A DNA stretch of 64,000 nt from Combretum micranthum (Eukaryota; Streptophyta; Magnoliopsida; Myrtales; Combretaceae): positions 310,001 through 374,000 of the forward strand of contig JAMXBD010000822.1 of assembly GCA_024138025.1 (NCBI GenBank), given 5' to 3'. Made by a program: the position numbers and the translations under genes. Shown one piece after another: positions 25,528 through 36,628 of the stretch; positions within the stretch are counted from its first letter, which is position 1, and every line of letters starts with the position of its first letter. The notes beneath the pieces are model-generated. The model was not told the origin of the DNA. It ran no database searches and worked only from the letters and a program-made list of their open reading frames with translations.

Positions 25528-25790
25528 TGTCTCTAACCCATGAATTGTCATTCCATGACCCATTTTTTAACTTTGTCATAAATATCCCTATTTTGAAAAT
25601 GACACCTATACAATTATCCTCTCTTTATAATAAATACAAGGGGCATTATAGATATTTTACCTTTTACTTTAATAATTACTTGTTTTACTTTTTACACCAA
25701 GTGAACATTGTAATAGCCATTATAACTCTATTACATTCTCTTTGAATTGGAATTTCATTCCACCCTTATACTATTTAGCGAAGTGAACAT
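25528..25790. mobile_element. Right part of the split MITE
   Basis: Ends AAGTGAACAT, the reverse complement of which (ATGTTCACTT) matches the start at 12314 (GGTGTTCACTT). Interior ATTCCATGA/GGAATTTCATTCC words are self-complementary to the left part. The frame at 25527-25745 is within the MITE and unlikely to be a gene. Confidence 0.5.
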
Positions 25791-26469
25791 GATTTCACAC
25801 ATGATAAAATATATGCTTGGAGGGATCACTACCAAATCAAGACTCTAATTTCACACATGATTTCCCACTTGTTGGAATTAGGAAAGATTTCTATATGTAA
25901 ATAATTCCAAGATCTCATGCATGAAGTTTGGACACAATGAATAAAATTAAACAAGTGTGGAAGCATACATGAATATATCACTAATTCTTTTTAGAGTGTT
26001 TTAGTCTTCTAGTTTATAGTAGTATCTGTTCTCTTGATTCTTCTCATTGATGGGATGTAGGAAAAGATAAAATGATAAGAACCTCACATTACTTAGATCA
26101 GGAACTTTGACCTTATTTATATGATTTATTTATTTTATTCCAATATGGTCATCATAATAAGTTCAATAAAAAATATAGGTTTCTACATATTAAAATCCAT
26201 ACTCAAAATCTCGCAAAGATGAGTTTGAAAGTCTTACCCACTCATAACAGAATGATCATTTTCATTTAAAGGCTTGTTTTCTTAACTCAATAAAAAAAAA
26301 TCTACAACATACAATTAATTAATATATTGACTCTCAAAAATAGAACAAATACGTACATTATATTAAAATTTTAAGATATTCTTTACACATAATGTGTAAA
26401 ATTTGTGAATCTTTTCTTCATAAACTTTCAATGGTTATAAACAAGGGTGAAATATTTAAATTCATATTG
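25791..26469. other. AT-rich spacer, nothing recognised
   Basis: No coding region, repeat end or RNA gene recognised between the MITE and the minus-strand chromovirus. Confidence 0.5.
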
Positions 26470-26767
26470 TGATATAACGCTACTACACTTCTTATCATAA
26501 ACGCACCATTTATGGGTAATATAAAAGCCTTTTTACTTCAGAAGCCCTACTTTCCTTTTCGCCTCTCAAATGTTCTAAAAAATAAGTTCCTCACCAATAC
26601 TCTCATGTTTGAAACCCTAATCATGGAACTCTCAATCTCACTATTTTACTCTCTCTGTTTTGTTGGTAGTTTATAAAGAAGATGGATAGTAAAGGCTATT
26701 CGAGTTGCCTTTGTGCTCCAGATCTATTCAGGGTTATACTTGCTTTGCATAAACTCAGGTTGTAACA
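26470..26767 (-). repeat. 3' LTR of the Reina-like chromovirus (298 bp)
   Basis: On the plus strand it begins TGATATAACGC and ends GGTTGTAACA. It aligns along its length with 34063-34354 and 35955-36246, including AAGATGGATAGTAAAGGCTA and GAAACCCTAATCATGGAACT. Confidence 0.9.
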
Positions 26768-26768
26768 A

Positions 26769-26793
26769 TTGTCCCCCTTCCCCCTTTAAAACC
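26769..26793 (-). other. Polypurine tract of the Reina-like element
   Basis: On the plus strand the segment reads as a pyrimidine run (TTGTCCCCCTTCCCCCTTTAAAA). On the element's own strand it is a purine run directly before the 3' LTR. Confidence 0.85.
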
Positions 26794-29700
26794 AACCTTG
26801 TCCTCAAGGTTGTAATTTGGATAAAGCCTCTGAAAATTGTCATAATCTTCCCAGCTAGACTCCTCTTGAGGAACCTTATGCCACTAAACCAATAGTTAAG
26901 TTACCACGTGTCCCTGATGTATAAACTCTTTTGTATCCAAAATAGACATAAGAACTAAGAGTGGTTGATTCTTATAAGAATCTGATGGCAATTTCAATGA
27001 TGTAAAAAGAGATCCATGAGCTGGCTTTAAAGTAGACACATGAAAAACATCATGGATCCTCGAATAGTAACTCCTACTAATAAGCACAAGATCCTATTCA
27101 CTTCACCCTTATAAGGACTATAAAATCTCTTTGTCAACTTATGACATTCTCCACTCATAGATGTCTACTTATAAGGATGTAGTTTAACAAAAACTAAACC
27201 CCTAATTTGAAATTGCATATATGCCCCATGCTTATCTACTAAAGCTTTCATCTAAACTCAAGCATTTCGCAAATGCTCCTTCAATGCAGCTAACAAATTA
27301 GTATGTTTGTTACACAAATCAGAATCCACAGTAGCCAATGAAAAATGTCCTTAAATACATCGGAATAGTTGAAGGCTTCCTTCTATATACTAGTTCAAAA
27401 GGATTTGCATGTGCTCCTTCATGATAGAATTATGATAGGCATACTTAGCCCATGCCAAAAAATTAACCTAATTTTGAGGTTCATCCATAACAAAAGCTCT
27501 CAGATACTGTTGAAGCATTCTATTTAAGACTTTGGTTTGGCCACTTTGAGGATGATAAGCTGAACCCATGTGAAATTTAGTTCCACTTAAAGAAAATAGC
27601 TCTTTCCAAAATTTGCTAATGAAACTTGGGTCTCTATTAAACATGATAGACCCTGGAAAACCATGTAATCTAACCACCATACTCAAAAATAGCTAACCAA
27701 CCTTAGTAATATTATAAGCAGATTCCAAGGCACCCACATTACAATACTTAGTTAATTTGTTAACAATCACCAATAAAGCTGTGATCCATGTGACTTAGGT
27801 AATGAAGTCACAAAGTCCATAGAAATATCTTCCTAAACTTGATCTAGAATCTTGGTAGATGACTTAGATTTGCTGATAGACTTCACATTGCTTCGCAAAT
27901 TCCTCAACATCATGCTTCATTTCTTTCGAATAAAATTGAGAGCTCAACCTCCTATATGTCTTAGTCACCCCAAAGTGCCTAGATGTCATGTTGATACTGA
28001 ATGGAACTCAGTAAGTAATATTGGAACTAGTTTTGACAATGGCACTAGAAAAATTTTTTGGTCATAGTATAACAAATCATTCTTCTAACTCAATTGCCAT
28101 GGTAATTGTTCTCCGTTCTCCAACTTACTGACAATTTCCTAAAATGCAAGAAATTGTTGATATTCACTCTTTAAATCATCAATAAAGCCAAAATTAAGCA
28201 TTGGAAATGCCAAGAACTAAAAAACATTACATGTTGCCTAGACAAGGCATCAACCACTGCATTCTCAGTCCTTACCTTGTACACAATTGTATAATCAAAT
28301 CCCATCAACTTAAAGAGATACTTATGTTGCTTTCGATTTTGAAATACTTGAGTAAGTAATTTTTTTAAACTCCTATGATCTGTCTCGATCACAAAATGCA
28401 ATCCTAACAAGTATCGTCGCCACTTTCTAATAGCTTCCACCAATGCATATAACTCTTTGACATACGCTAATGCCTTAACCAAACATGTTGGCATTTTCTT
28501 ACTAAAATAAGCGATCGGTTTGTTTCCTTGTAACAAAAAAACCCCTATACTAGTTTTGAGAGCATTTAATTTCGTAATGAACCGTTGATTAAAATTTAGT
28601 AAAGTCAATAGTAGAGCGAAACAAGAGCTTCCTCTAGTCTTTCAAAAACTACCATAGCTTCCTCAATCCACTTAAATCCCTTACTCTTAAGCAAATCAAC
28701 AAATGGATTGTCATAGATACATAGGCCTTTATAAATCTCTGGTAATAACTGCAAAGACCCATAAAAGCATGCAATTTGTTTAACAGATGTGGGCAAAGGC
28801 TAAGACTTCACTATTTCCACTTTTGATGGGTTAGGTTTAACTCCTTCCACACATACCTCATGACCCAAATACTCGATACAATCCTGAGCAATAACACTTT
28901 GATTTCTTTAAGTAAAGGGTATTTTTAGTAAGAATTGATAATACTCTATCTAGGTGTGCCACATGTAAATCCATGGAGTCGCTGTAGATAAGTACGTCAT
29001 CAAAGAACACGATTACAAACTTGTACAAGTAAGGTTGGAAAATCCAGTTCATCGTAGCTTGAAGGGGCTGGTGCATTGCTCAAGCCAAAAGGCATTATGA
29101 GAAACTCATTATGTCCTTTCGCAGGTCCTAAATGTTGTTTTCTCCACATCCTCTAGTGTCATTTTGATTTGATGGTAACCAGCTCTTAGATCAAGCTTTG
29201 AAAATATAGTTAGTCCATGTAACCCATCTAAGAGGTCATCAATTGTTGAAACAAGGAATTCATACTTAATAGTTGCTTGGTTAAGAGCTCTATAGTCAAT
29301 GCCGAAATACTATGTTCCATCCTTTTTCTTAACCAAGAGAACAGGTGATGGAAATGGGCTTTTGTTGAATTGAATCAATCTTTGTTGTAGCATATCTTTC
29401 ACCTACGTTTCATCTCATCATTTTGATAGTATGGGTATCAATATGGCTACATTAATAGTCGACACACCATTGACTAAGTGAATTGATGGATGAAATGGAG
29501 GAAATGATGAGGATGGCTAAATTACATAAAAATATCTACCTAACACTTCCTCAAAAGAGTTTTGTTAGTGTAGTTGATGATTGATCACCCATCTGAGCCA
29601 CTAAATGAAATAAAGTAGCGATTGTCTTTTTATTGATCATTCGTCTTAATTTGTGATATGATATTTGGCTACCGCCATTGGAACATTCTCCTTTTAGTAA

Positions 29701-29935
29701 TATCATCTCATCATTTCATCCAAATTGCATTGTTAATTCATTATAGCGAATGGTAATAGGCCCTAACTCTTGCAACCATTGCATGCCCAATACTAACTCA
29801 GTATGTAAAGATCGACATGCCTTAATTCTAAAATCAACCATGCCTAGTCTCCAACCATGCATAATACTTGGTATCATACTTAAGGTTGTCCAAAAAGACA
29901 ATGTTTAAGTCACTACTTGATTAAACCTTCTTTAA
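26790..29935 (-). pseudogene. Reina-like pol: protease, RT, RNase H, integrase, chromodomain, degenerate
   Basis: Read on the minus strand, from high to low coordinates. Protease C-terminal part LVLGMQWLQELGPIT (29716-29901). RT fingers SPFPSPVLLVKKKDGT (about 29320-29370). RT catalytic motif VFFDDVLIYSDS (about 29015). RT thumb PTSVKQIACFYGS (about 28790). RNase H and connection (28171-28608; FVIETDHRSLKKLL, then AVVDALSRQ). Integrase around the second and third catalytic regions (27468-27686; MFNRDPSFISKFWKELF, then SAYHPQSGQTK), where the first residue of the DRDP motif reads N and the TE motif reads TK. C-terminal DVFHVSTLKPAHG (about 27050). A tail NLEDKVGFKGG (about 26800-26830) characteristic of Reina-type chromoviruses. 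Many stops and frameshifts; the integrase zinc region (about 27700-28170) is barely recognisable. Confidence 0.9.
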
Positions 29936-32753
29936 AGTAAAACTTTCATGAAAACTACTCACTAGGAGTAGATTTACTTTACATTTGTATACATCATTAG
30001 TACCATTTATTTGGTACTTCAACAGATTACAAAACTTTGGTCATTACAAAACATGGTAGAAAACTTAAATATTTATGTTACAAACCTTAAGCTTATAAAT
30101 AAGCCCTTAATCAAAAGATACACAAAACTTTCATAAAATATTAACAAGTCTTTTTCAAAAACTAACATCTTAAGGTTTGGTCCCTATTTGTCCCATTCAT
30201 CTAGAAACTCTTCAAAGTCCATGCCATACCCTAAAGCATCATAAAACTCATTTTCATCGGCACTTGGAAATGAAAATGTGAGCTAAGGCCCAGTATACAG
30301 CAACACAATTAAATACAAGCACACATTCTTAAACTAATGCAATGCAATAATCATTAAGTTATTATATAAAGTTAAGTATAACAATTCAACATTGGAGTAT
30401 TTAAACTTCGATAACAATTCCTTAGGAGCTTAGGAGTCCTGAGTAATAGTAGTTGCTCAAGAGTTTGATATAAGTAACCCAAATACTTATATCTCATATA
30501 GGAACATTAACAAAAATAATAGTTTCATCTAGAATTTACAATCATTTATTATCTTTATTTAACTTAATATAATATTATCTAGTTTGACTGGTCTCATAAA
30601 TGTGAACTAAATCATATTACTTTTTTTTTTAAGAATAACAAACATTATATCGATACCATTACCTCTATTGACTATCTACTGACACTTATGAAGTGTCATT
30701 GTATTATGACATGGGGATAGCCTAAGCGCTTAACCTACCATGCTTGGCTATGAGTAGGGTTGTCGCTCTCCGGACCGGATAAAACACCACATGTACAAAT
30801 TTAAACATTTTAAAGTCATATTCATTAAAAGTCAGTTTAAGGATGCCTATCTTGCCAATCAACAATCAGGTTACTACATACCTAAATGAACTAATATTCC
30901 TGGTAAAGGACCTAGTGGACAAATATGATTGAGTAGGAAAATTTGCTAAAAGAAATCAATTCATATAAAATCCAATATCAATTCTAATTAAATACTTAAT
31001 CCTTTATAAAAAATCAAACTTAAATAAAACTCATATGAATTTTTAACTTAGCAATTATACACATTCCATTATTCTTAATTTTGAAAATTAATTTTTTTTT
31101 ATAAAGAGCATGAGCAGGTACAAGGCCGTGTTTTTCCCTATGTTTCCTTTATATGAGAAACATGCCAAAACAATTCATCTTGTTCTCGTTATGTTTTGTT
31201 TGCAAACTTAACTAAGAGAAAAGCACGGCGTGATAGAGCAAGCTATATTTCAGTCATGCTTCTCTTTAAGTTAGAAACTAGTGAGAAACATGACATCATA
31301 GGATAAGCCATGTTTATCCTATGTTTTGTTGTTAAGTCAAACACTTCAAAAGCTAGAGAGAAGCATAGTGTGATAGAGTAATTGTGTTCTAGCCGTGTAT
31401 CATTGAAAACCAATTCCTTAAGAAATCAGAGAGAAACATAATGGGATAGAAGTGATTGTGTTCAAACAATGCTGTCATAAAATTTCATTTGTCAAATATA
31501 TAGAGAGAAGCATGGTGGAATTTGGCTACTATGTTACCCTCGTGCTTCTTCTCAAGTAGCCTTACTTTCAAGGCTTAGTGAGATACCTGACCAAAAACAT
31601 CACCCTGTGTTCACCTTTGAAAAATAGAGCATGCTAATCTTTACACTTCAACATCCAATTTTACTTCAACCAACTTACATACACTCACCACACACACTTA
31701 ATAGCACTATCCTTGCATAAACTTGGCATTTATACCTTCAAACATCATAAATCCTGCTTTCAACATTAAGGCAACTAATCAACCAACTAACTTTAGTCAT
31801 CCATCAAAACAACTTCACAACTCATCTCCTACACAATTAATAACATCCAATGTATATAAACTCAACATTTACTTCATTCAATAACTTTCACAATTTCATT
31901 CTTCAATACTAATACGACTTTCCAACAATACCAATTCATTTATCTATAAAAAATATCACAACAAATTTCATTAATCTATTTCTATAAATTCCTAAGATTC
32001 ATCTAAGCATAAGAATCACTTTGTTTTATCAAGACTACTTCCAACTCACTAGGAACTCATTTAGAAAATATTGGTCTTCATGAAAGAAACAAGTAAATAA
32101 ATGGTTACAAAAGTGAGTGAAGCATTACCTTATTTAAGCTTAACTAGTAAGACAAGTCTTGAAGAGATTTTAGGTGATTTGTAAAAATTTATCTTTCTTT
32201 TCTTCTCCCTAAGGTGTCAGTTTTTGTCAGTATTCAGAGAGAAATTTTTGCAAATTTCACTTGATAATTATCTTATATAATCTTCCCTTAACTTTTGATG
32301 TACTAGAAGAGTTTAAAAGGTTTCTCATGGGCTTGTTATTGTTGTTTGGGCTTGGGTTTAGCTTATGGGGCTTGGATGAAGAAATTTTGTAGCAAAAAGA
32401 ATGGACTCAATCTTAAAAAATAGATGAAATAATGGGCTTCTTACATTTACTTATGGGGCTTGAATTAAAAAGGATTTTGGCTACAAAATGGCTTGCTTAA
32501 ATTTCCAAAACAAACTTATTACAAACATAACTTCTATTGTAATGCCTAATCACAATAACATATATAATTCTATCATCTAAATTGTTGTAACCAAAATCAT
32601 ATACTAATCAACACAATACAATATAATTCAACACATTTCAACACTAATGCCTAGTTATACTAATAATTGAAATTTTTGTAAGTTAAATTATCAAAATCAA
32701 TATTCAATACATATATGCAAATTGATCAAGTATAATTAATCTAGGATATTTCA
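29936..32753 (-). repeat. Solo or 3'-truncated long LTR nested in the Reina-like element
   Basis: On the minus strand it begins TGAAATATCC at 32753. It runs colinear with the plus-strand LTR at 1350-4240: GCCCATGAG, the GCGACAAC / GCTTAGG block, AAGTATTTGGGTTACTTATA, GGGTATGGCATGGACTT. It separates gag (32770 onward) from the protease (29901 and below), so it was inserted in the Reina-like element. The distal end is unclear: the last match is near 29950-30020 and the expected LTR end is not seen, and no clean 5-bp duplication was found. The block at about 31090-31570 is made of degenerate repeats. Confidence 0.72.
31090..31570. repeat. Degenerate tandem repeats with palindromic units inside the long LTR
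   Basis: Five or so loose copies of a unit of roughly 90-115 bases recur, each with GAGAGAAGCAT or GAGAAACAT, then GTGATAGAG, then a reverse-complementary CATGCTTCTC-like word. Copies are seen near 31217, 31286, 31358, 31430 and 31503. Confidence 0.6.
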
Positions 32754-32769
32754 CATTGCCTTGCATTGG

Positions 32770-34035
32770 CAAACAAAAAAAAAAAAAAAAATAGTGAAAT
32801 AAATCCCTGAAGCATTACATGAATATTTCGACACAAGCCTTAAATTTTAAATATTGTCCATTACCAATCATAACTTGGAATGATGGAGTTGGACTAATAA
32901 CTAAACTTAAATGTTTGGCCACTCTACTTTGAATAAAATTATGAATGCTATTAGAGTTATAGGAATGTTATTAATTGAACCATGAAACTTAATGTTTTGG
33001 GAATTAAGTCCCTTGACATAGCATAGTAGCTAATTTGACATGAAATGTCAACATCAATTCTTGCATCTACCTACATTCTTCCTCAAAAGTATGATCATTC
33101 TCCTTTATATCATCCTCTATCATCATGATTAAAAATTTTGCTTTGCACTTATGCCCCTTATGAAATAATAGTTGAAACATAAACCTTTTTTCATGATGGA
33201 TTTGCATTTCCTATACTGTTAATTTCTAATAGGAACATATTGCTTTAGTAAAGAAATTGAAATTGAATTGTTTGATACATTTGACTTACTAAACTGCATA
33301 GAATTTGACTTAGAATTCGAAGTGAAAGATGTAGTCACATTGGGCTTAAATGTGTGAAACTGATCATTGAACTTATCCTCATGCATCCTAGTAAGCCATA
33401 TTGCATCAACTAAAGTTTTTGGTTAGAATGATTTGAACTTTTCTTCTAATTATAGGCGTATCATCTGACACAAAACAACTCAAAGGAAAAAAAAGAGATA
33501 AGCCAATCGTCCGATTTGATAATGCTTCAAAATGCGATTAGTAATGAGCCACTGTAGAAGTTTAAGTTAACTTAGACAACAATCCTTGAACATCCTCATA
33601 AGGCAATGGTCCGAAACAAGTAGATAGAGGTTCTAAGAAACTCAAACAAGAAGACAATTAGTTATTAAGGTACATTCATTTGTACCATTGTAAAGCACCC
33701 CCTTCCATTGCAAAAGAAGCAATTGCTAATTTTTGAGTTTCTTCAATATGATGGAACTCAAGAATTGCTTTACTTTAAAGATCCATACTAGAACATCGTC
33801 ATAAAAAAAATTTAGAATTTCCAATTTAGTTCCTTTCAATAAGGAATTTATAGAACTTGATGAGGATGATGATGAATTAGTCACTGCATTTTACTCATGA
33901 TTGCAATTTGATTGATTATGATTCCCCTCTATCTTATCCCTACGAGTAGATAATTTTCTCTAAAGATTCTCGAATGGCTAATAAGGCAGTCTTGAAGAAT
34001 TTCAATTTTATTGCATGAGCCAAAGCACGTTTCAA
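32770..34035 (-). pseudogene. Reina-like gag remnant
   Basis: Gag should lie between the 5' LTR and the protease, and this stretch does. On the minus strand a damaged zinc knuckle with flanking KKGLCFN and KCKAKF-like words is visible near 33110-33200. In the first part (33645-34035) the translation is gag-like but broken by stops. The same segment is repeated at 35536-35954. No intact frame remains. Confidence 0.65.
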
Positions 34036-34036
34036 G

Positions 34037-34062
34037 TGCCATGGGTGCCGAGAGCACCAAAG
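34037..34062 (-). other. Leader / primer-binding region after the 5' LTR
   Basis: On the element's strand the LTR end ...GTTACATCA is followed by CTTTGGTGCTCTCGGCACC, the position of the primer-binding site. The segment is itself a small hairpin (GGTGCTCTCGGCACC). I do not name the priming tRNA. Confidence 0.55.
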
Positions 34063-34354
34063 TGATGTAACGCTACACTTCTTATCCTAAATGCACCATT
34101 TATTGAGTAATATAAAAGCCTCTATACTTTAAAAGCCCTAATTTCCTTCCACCTTTGGAATGTTCATAAAGATAAGTTCCTTACAAATACTGTCGTGTTT
34201 GAAACCCTAGTTATGAAACTCTCAATCTCATTGTTTTACTCTCTGTTTGCATGTAGATTGTAAAGAAGATGGATAGTAAAGGCTATTCGAGTTGCCTTTG
34301 TGCTCTAGACCTATTTAGGGTTGTACTTGCTTTGCACGAACTTGGGTTGCAACA
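34063..34354 (-). repeat. 5' LTR of the Reina-like chromovirus (292 bp)
   Basis: Plus-strand boundaries TGATGTAACGC and GGGTTGCAACA. On the element's strand it reads TGTTGCAACCC ... GCGTTACATCA. It matches 26470-26767 and the duplicated copy 35955-36246. Confidence 0.9.
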
Positions 34355-34630
34355 TATTATCTCAATTGAAAATTTGCAATCGTGTCAATTTAATTACGAA
34401 AACCTTGAACCTTTTAAACACTTGGTTGTTTCATTTTTTTAATTTTTTTAAAAATCTATTTTGGTATCGATTTTAATTAGCCCGCTTGTTAACAAATATA
34501 TGAAGACTTAATTACTCATTTGTAAATCATGTAGACCAAATACAAATATAGATCAGATTTATATAGAGATGAAAATTGAAACAAACTCTTAACTGGATCT
34601 GATTGTTATTTTGGGTATAATAAAACTCAT

Positions 34631-34734
34631 ATATGGAGCCAATGAACTTGTGGTTTAGTAGCATTTCCCTGATCTCTTATATGAAAGGTCGCAAGTTCAA
34701 TTCCTCCCTCATTGTTGCAATGAAAAAAAAAAAA
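34631..34734 (+). mobile_element. tRNA-derived SINE with poly-A tail and target duplication (copy 1)
   Basis: The body carries a pol III box A-like TGGTTTAGTAGCAT and a box B-like AAGTTCAATTCC about 40 bases apart. It ends CTCATTGTTGCAATG plus poly-A. It is flanked by AAAACTCAT on both sides (34622-34630 and 34735-34743). The length of about 100 bases suits a short plant tRNA-derived SINE. Confidence 0.85.
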
Positions 34735-34743
34735 AAAACTCAT

Positions 34744-35504
34744 TTCTGGAACTAGAATCAATTAATTAGTGGACCTCATTTCTCTTTCTTTTATTGCACC
34801 ACCAACCCACCTACTTGTCTTTATTACTCTTTTTTTGGCTTTCCCTTTACCCCATCTATTTACCACCCACATTTCATTTAAATTTTCCCTTGTGTTTTGC
34901 TCTTATTTACCCAATGTTTATTTTTTCCCCCTTTCGTACTAGAGAAAGTCTTGAATATGGTGGCCTAATAGAGGTCCCCATAATGCTTGCTTAGGGTAGG
35001 TCATGAGATTCACAAGTTATGTACAAACTTTAGACTATTTGGTGGATATTTTTAATTTATCTGAAAAGAAAAATGTCAATTTGTATAACAAGTGTGTTCA
35101 GTGAAATTGGAGGAATGAAATTATTAAGGAAGGAGACGTGATTGATATACAAGGTAGCTTTGCCGAAGTTAAGACTATTGAATTATTCTTAAAATAAATA
35201 AAATTCTTCTTATAATACATAATATTAGCCATTGAATAGTGACGGCACCAGTTCCGTCAAAATTAATTATGGGATTGTAGAATTTTCCCAACTTATAAGA
35301 CAATTCACATATTAGATTATAGAAAAATAACAATGGTAATAACATAAAAAATAACCATTAAATTTCCTATACATAACAAAGATTTTTTTTTTAAAAAATT
35401 ATCTCTAATCATTACAATCTCATCCAAAGTTTTAAAGTGTCACATTAATATTTTAAAAAAGTCTCATCTTTAAAACCCCACAAAACTTAACCTTTACCTT
35501 TGCA
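34744..35504. other. Host flank of the Reina-like element
   Basis: AT-rich DNA without recognised genes; repeated at about 36630-37380. The frame at 34794-34994 reads a hydrophobic, pyrimidine-rich stretch and is disrupted by indels in the second copy, so it is not supported as a gene. Confidence 0.5.
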
Positions 35505-35954
35505 TATAATGAAAATGATTTTATGTGCTGCAGGTACAAGAAGACAATTGGTTATTGAGGTACATCCATCTGTACCATTATAGAGCACCCCCTTCCATTG
35601 CAAAAGAAGCAATTGTTAATCTTTGAGTTTCTTCAATATGATGAAACTCAAAGAATTGCTTTACTTTAAAGATCCATACTAGACATTTCACAAAAAAAAA
35701 AAAAAACTTTAGAATTTCCAATTTAGTTCCTTTCAATAAGGAATTTATGGAACTTGATGAGGACGATAATGAATTAGTGACTGCATGGTCCTCATGATTG
35801 CAATTTGATTGATTGATTCCCCTCTATCTTATCCTGCGAGTAGATAATTTTCTCTAAAGATTCTGAATAATAAGGCAGTCTTGAAGAATTTCAATTTTTT
35901 GCATGACCCAAAGCATGCGTTTCAAGTGCCATGGGTGCGACGAGAGCACCAAAA

Positions 35955-36246
35955 TGATGTAACGCTGCTACTACACTTCTTATCCTAAATGCACCATTTA
36001 TTGAGTAATATAAAAGCCTCTATACTTTAAAAGCCCTAATTTCCTTCCACCTTGGAAGGTTCATAAAGATAAGTTCCTATAAATACTCTCGTGTTTGAAA
36101 CCCTAGTTATGAAACTCTCAATCTCATTGTTTTCTCTCTGTTTTGCATGTAGATTGTAAAGAAGATGGATAGTAAAGGCTATTCGAGCTGCTTTGTGCCT
36201 AGACTATTAGGGTTGTACTTGCTTTGCACGAACTTGGGTTACAACA
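35955..36246 (-). repeat. Duplicated copy of the Reina-like 5' LTR
   Basis: Plus-strand TGATGTAACGCTGCTACTAC to GGGTTACAACA. It is part of the tandem duplication, not a separate insertion: the flanking sequence on both sides is duplicated too. Confidence 0.9.
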
Positions 36247-36507
36247 TTTATCTCAATTGAAATTTGCAATGGTGTCAATTGAATTACGAAAACCTTGAAC
36301 CTTTTAAACATTGGTTGTTTCATTTTTTTATTTTTTTTAAAAATCGTTTGGTATCGATTTTAATTAGCTTGTTAACAAATAGATGAAGAGTTAATTACTA
36401 TTTGTAAATCATATAGATCAAATACAAATACATATCAGATTTATATATAGATGAAAATTGGAAACAAACTCTTAACTGGATCCGATTGTTATTTTGGGTA
36501 TAATAAA

Positions 36508-36628
36508 ACTCATATATGGAGCCAATGAACTTATGGTTTAGTAGCATTTCCCTGATCTCTTATATGAAAGATCGCAAGTTTAATTCCTCCCTCATTGTTG
36601 CAATGAAAAAAAAAAAAAAGAAAAAACT
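36508..36628 (+). mobile_element. tRNA-derived SINE, duplicated copy
   Basis: Same SINE at the same place in tandem copy 2, with box A-like TGGTTTAGTAGCAT, box B-like AAGTTTAATTCC (one change) and a longer A-rich tail, flanked by AAACTCAT. It was copied with its host DNA, not inserted separately. Confidence 0.85.

Larger units (their letters stand above)
26470..34354 (-). mobile_element. Reina-like chromovirus, minus strand, with both LTRs and a nested solo LTR
   Basis: The two LTRs (26470-26767 and 34063-34354) bound gag (32770-34035), protease to chromodomain (26790-29935), a polypurine tract and a post-LTR leader, all in minus orientation. Flanking 5-mers TATTG (26465-26469) and TATTA (34355-34359) differ at one base, a plausible target duplication. 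Removing the inserted LTR at about 29940-32753 leaves about 5.1 kb, the usual size for Reina-type chromoviruses, and the short LTRs and C-terminal signature agree. The right part (gag and 5' LTR) was afterwards copied in the tandem duplication at 33645-37424. Confidence 0.88.
33645..35535. repeat. Tandem duplication, copy 1 (1891 bp)
   Basis: Starts ACAAGAAGACAATTAG and ends TGCTGCAGGT. It contains part of gag, the 5' LTR, the host flank and one SINE. Copy 2 follows immediately. Copies differ by scattered substitutions and small indels. Confidence 0.92.

Noticed and set aside
35536..36246. Second retrotransposon insertion with its own 5' LTR
   Set aside because: Flanking host sequence is duplicated with it, so it is a segmental tandem duplication.
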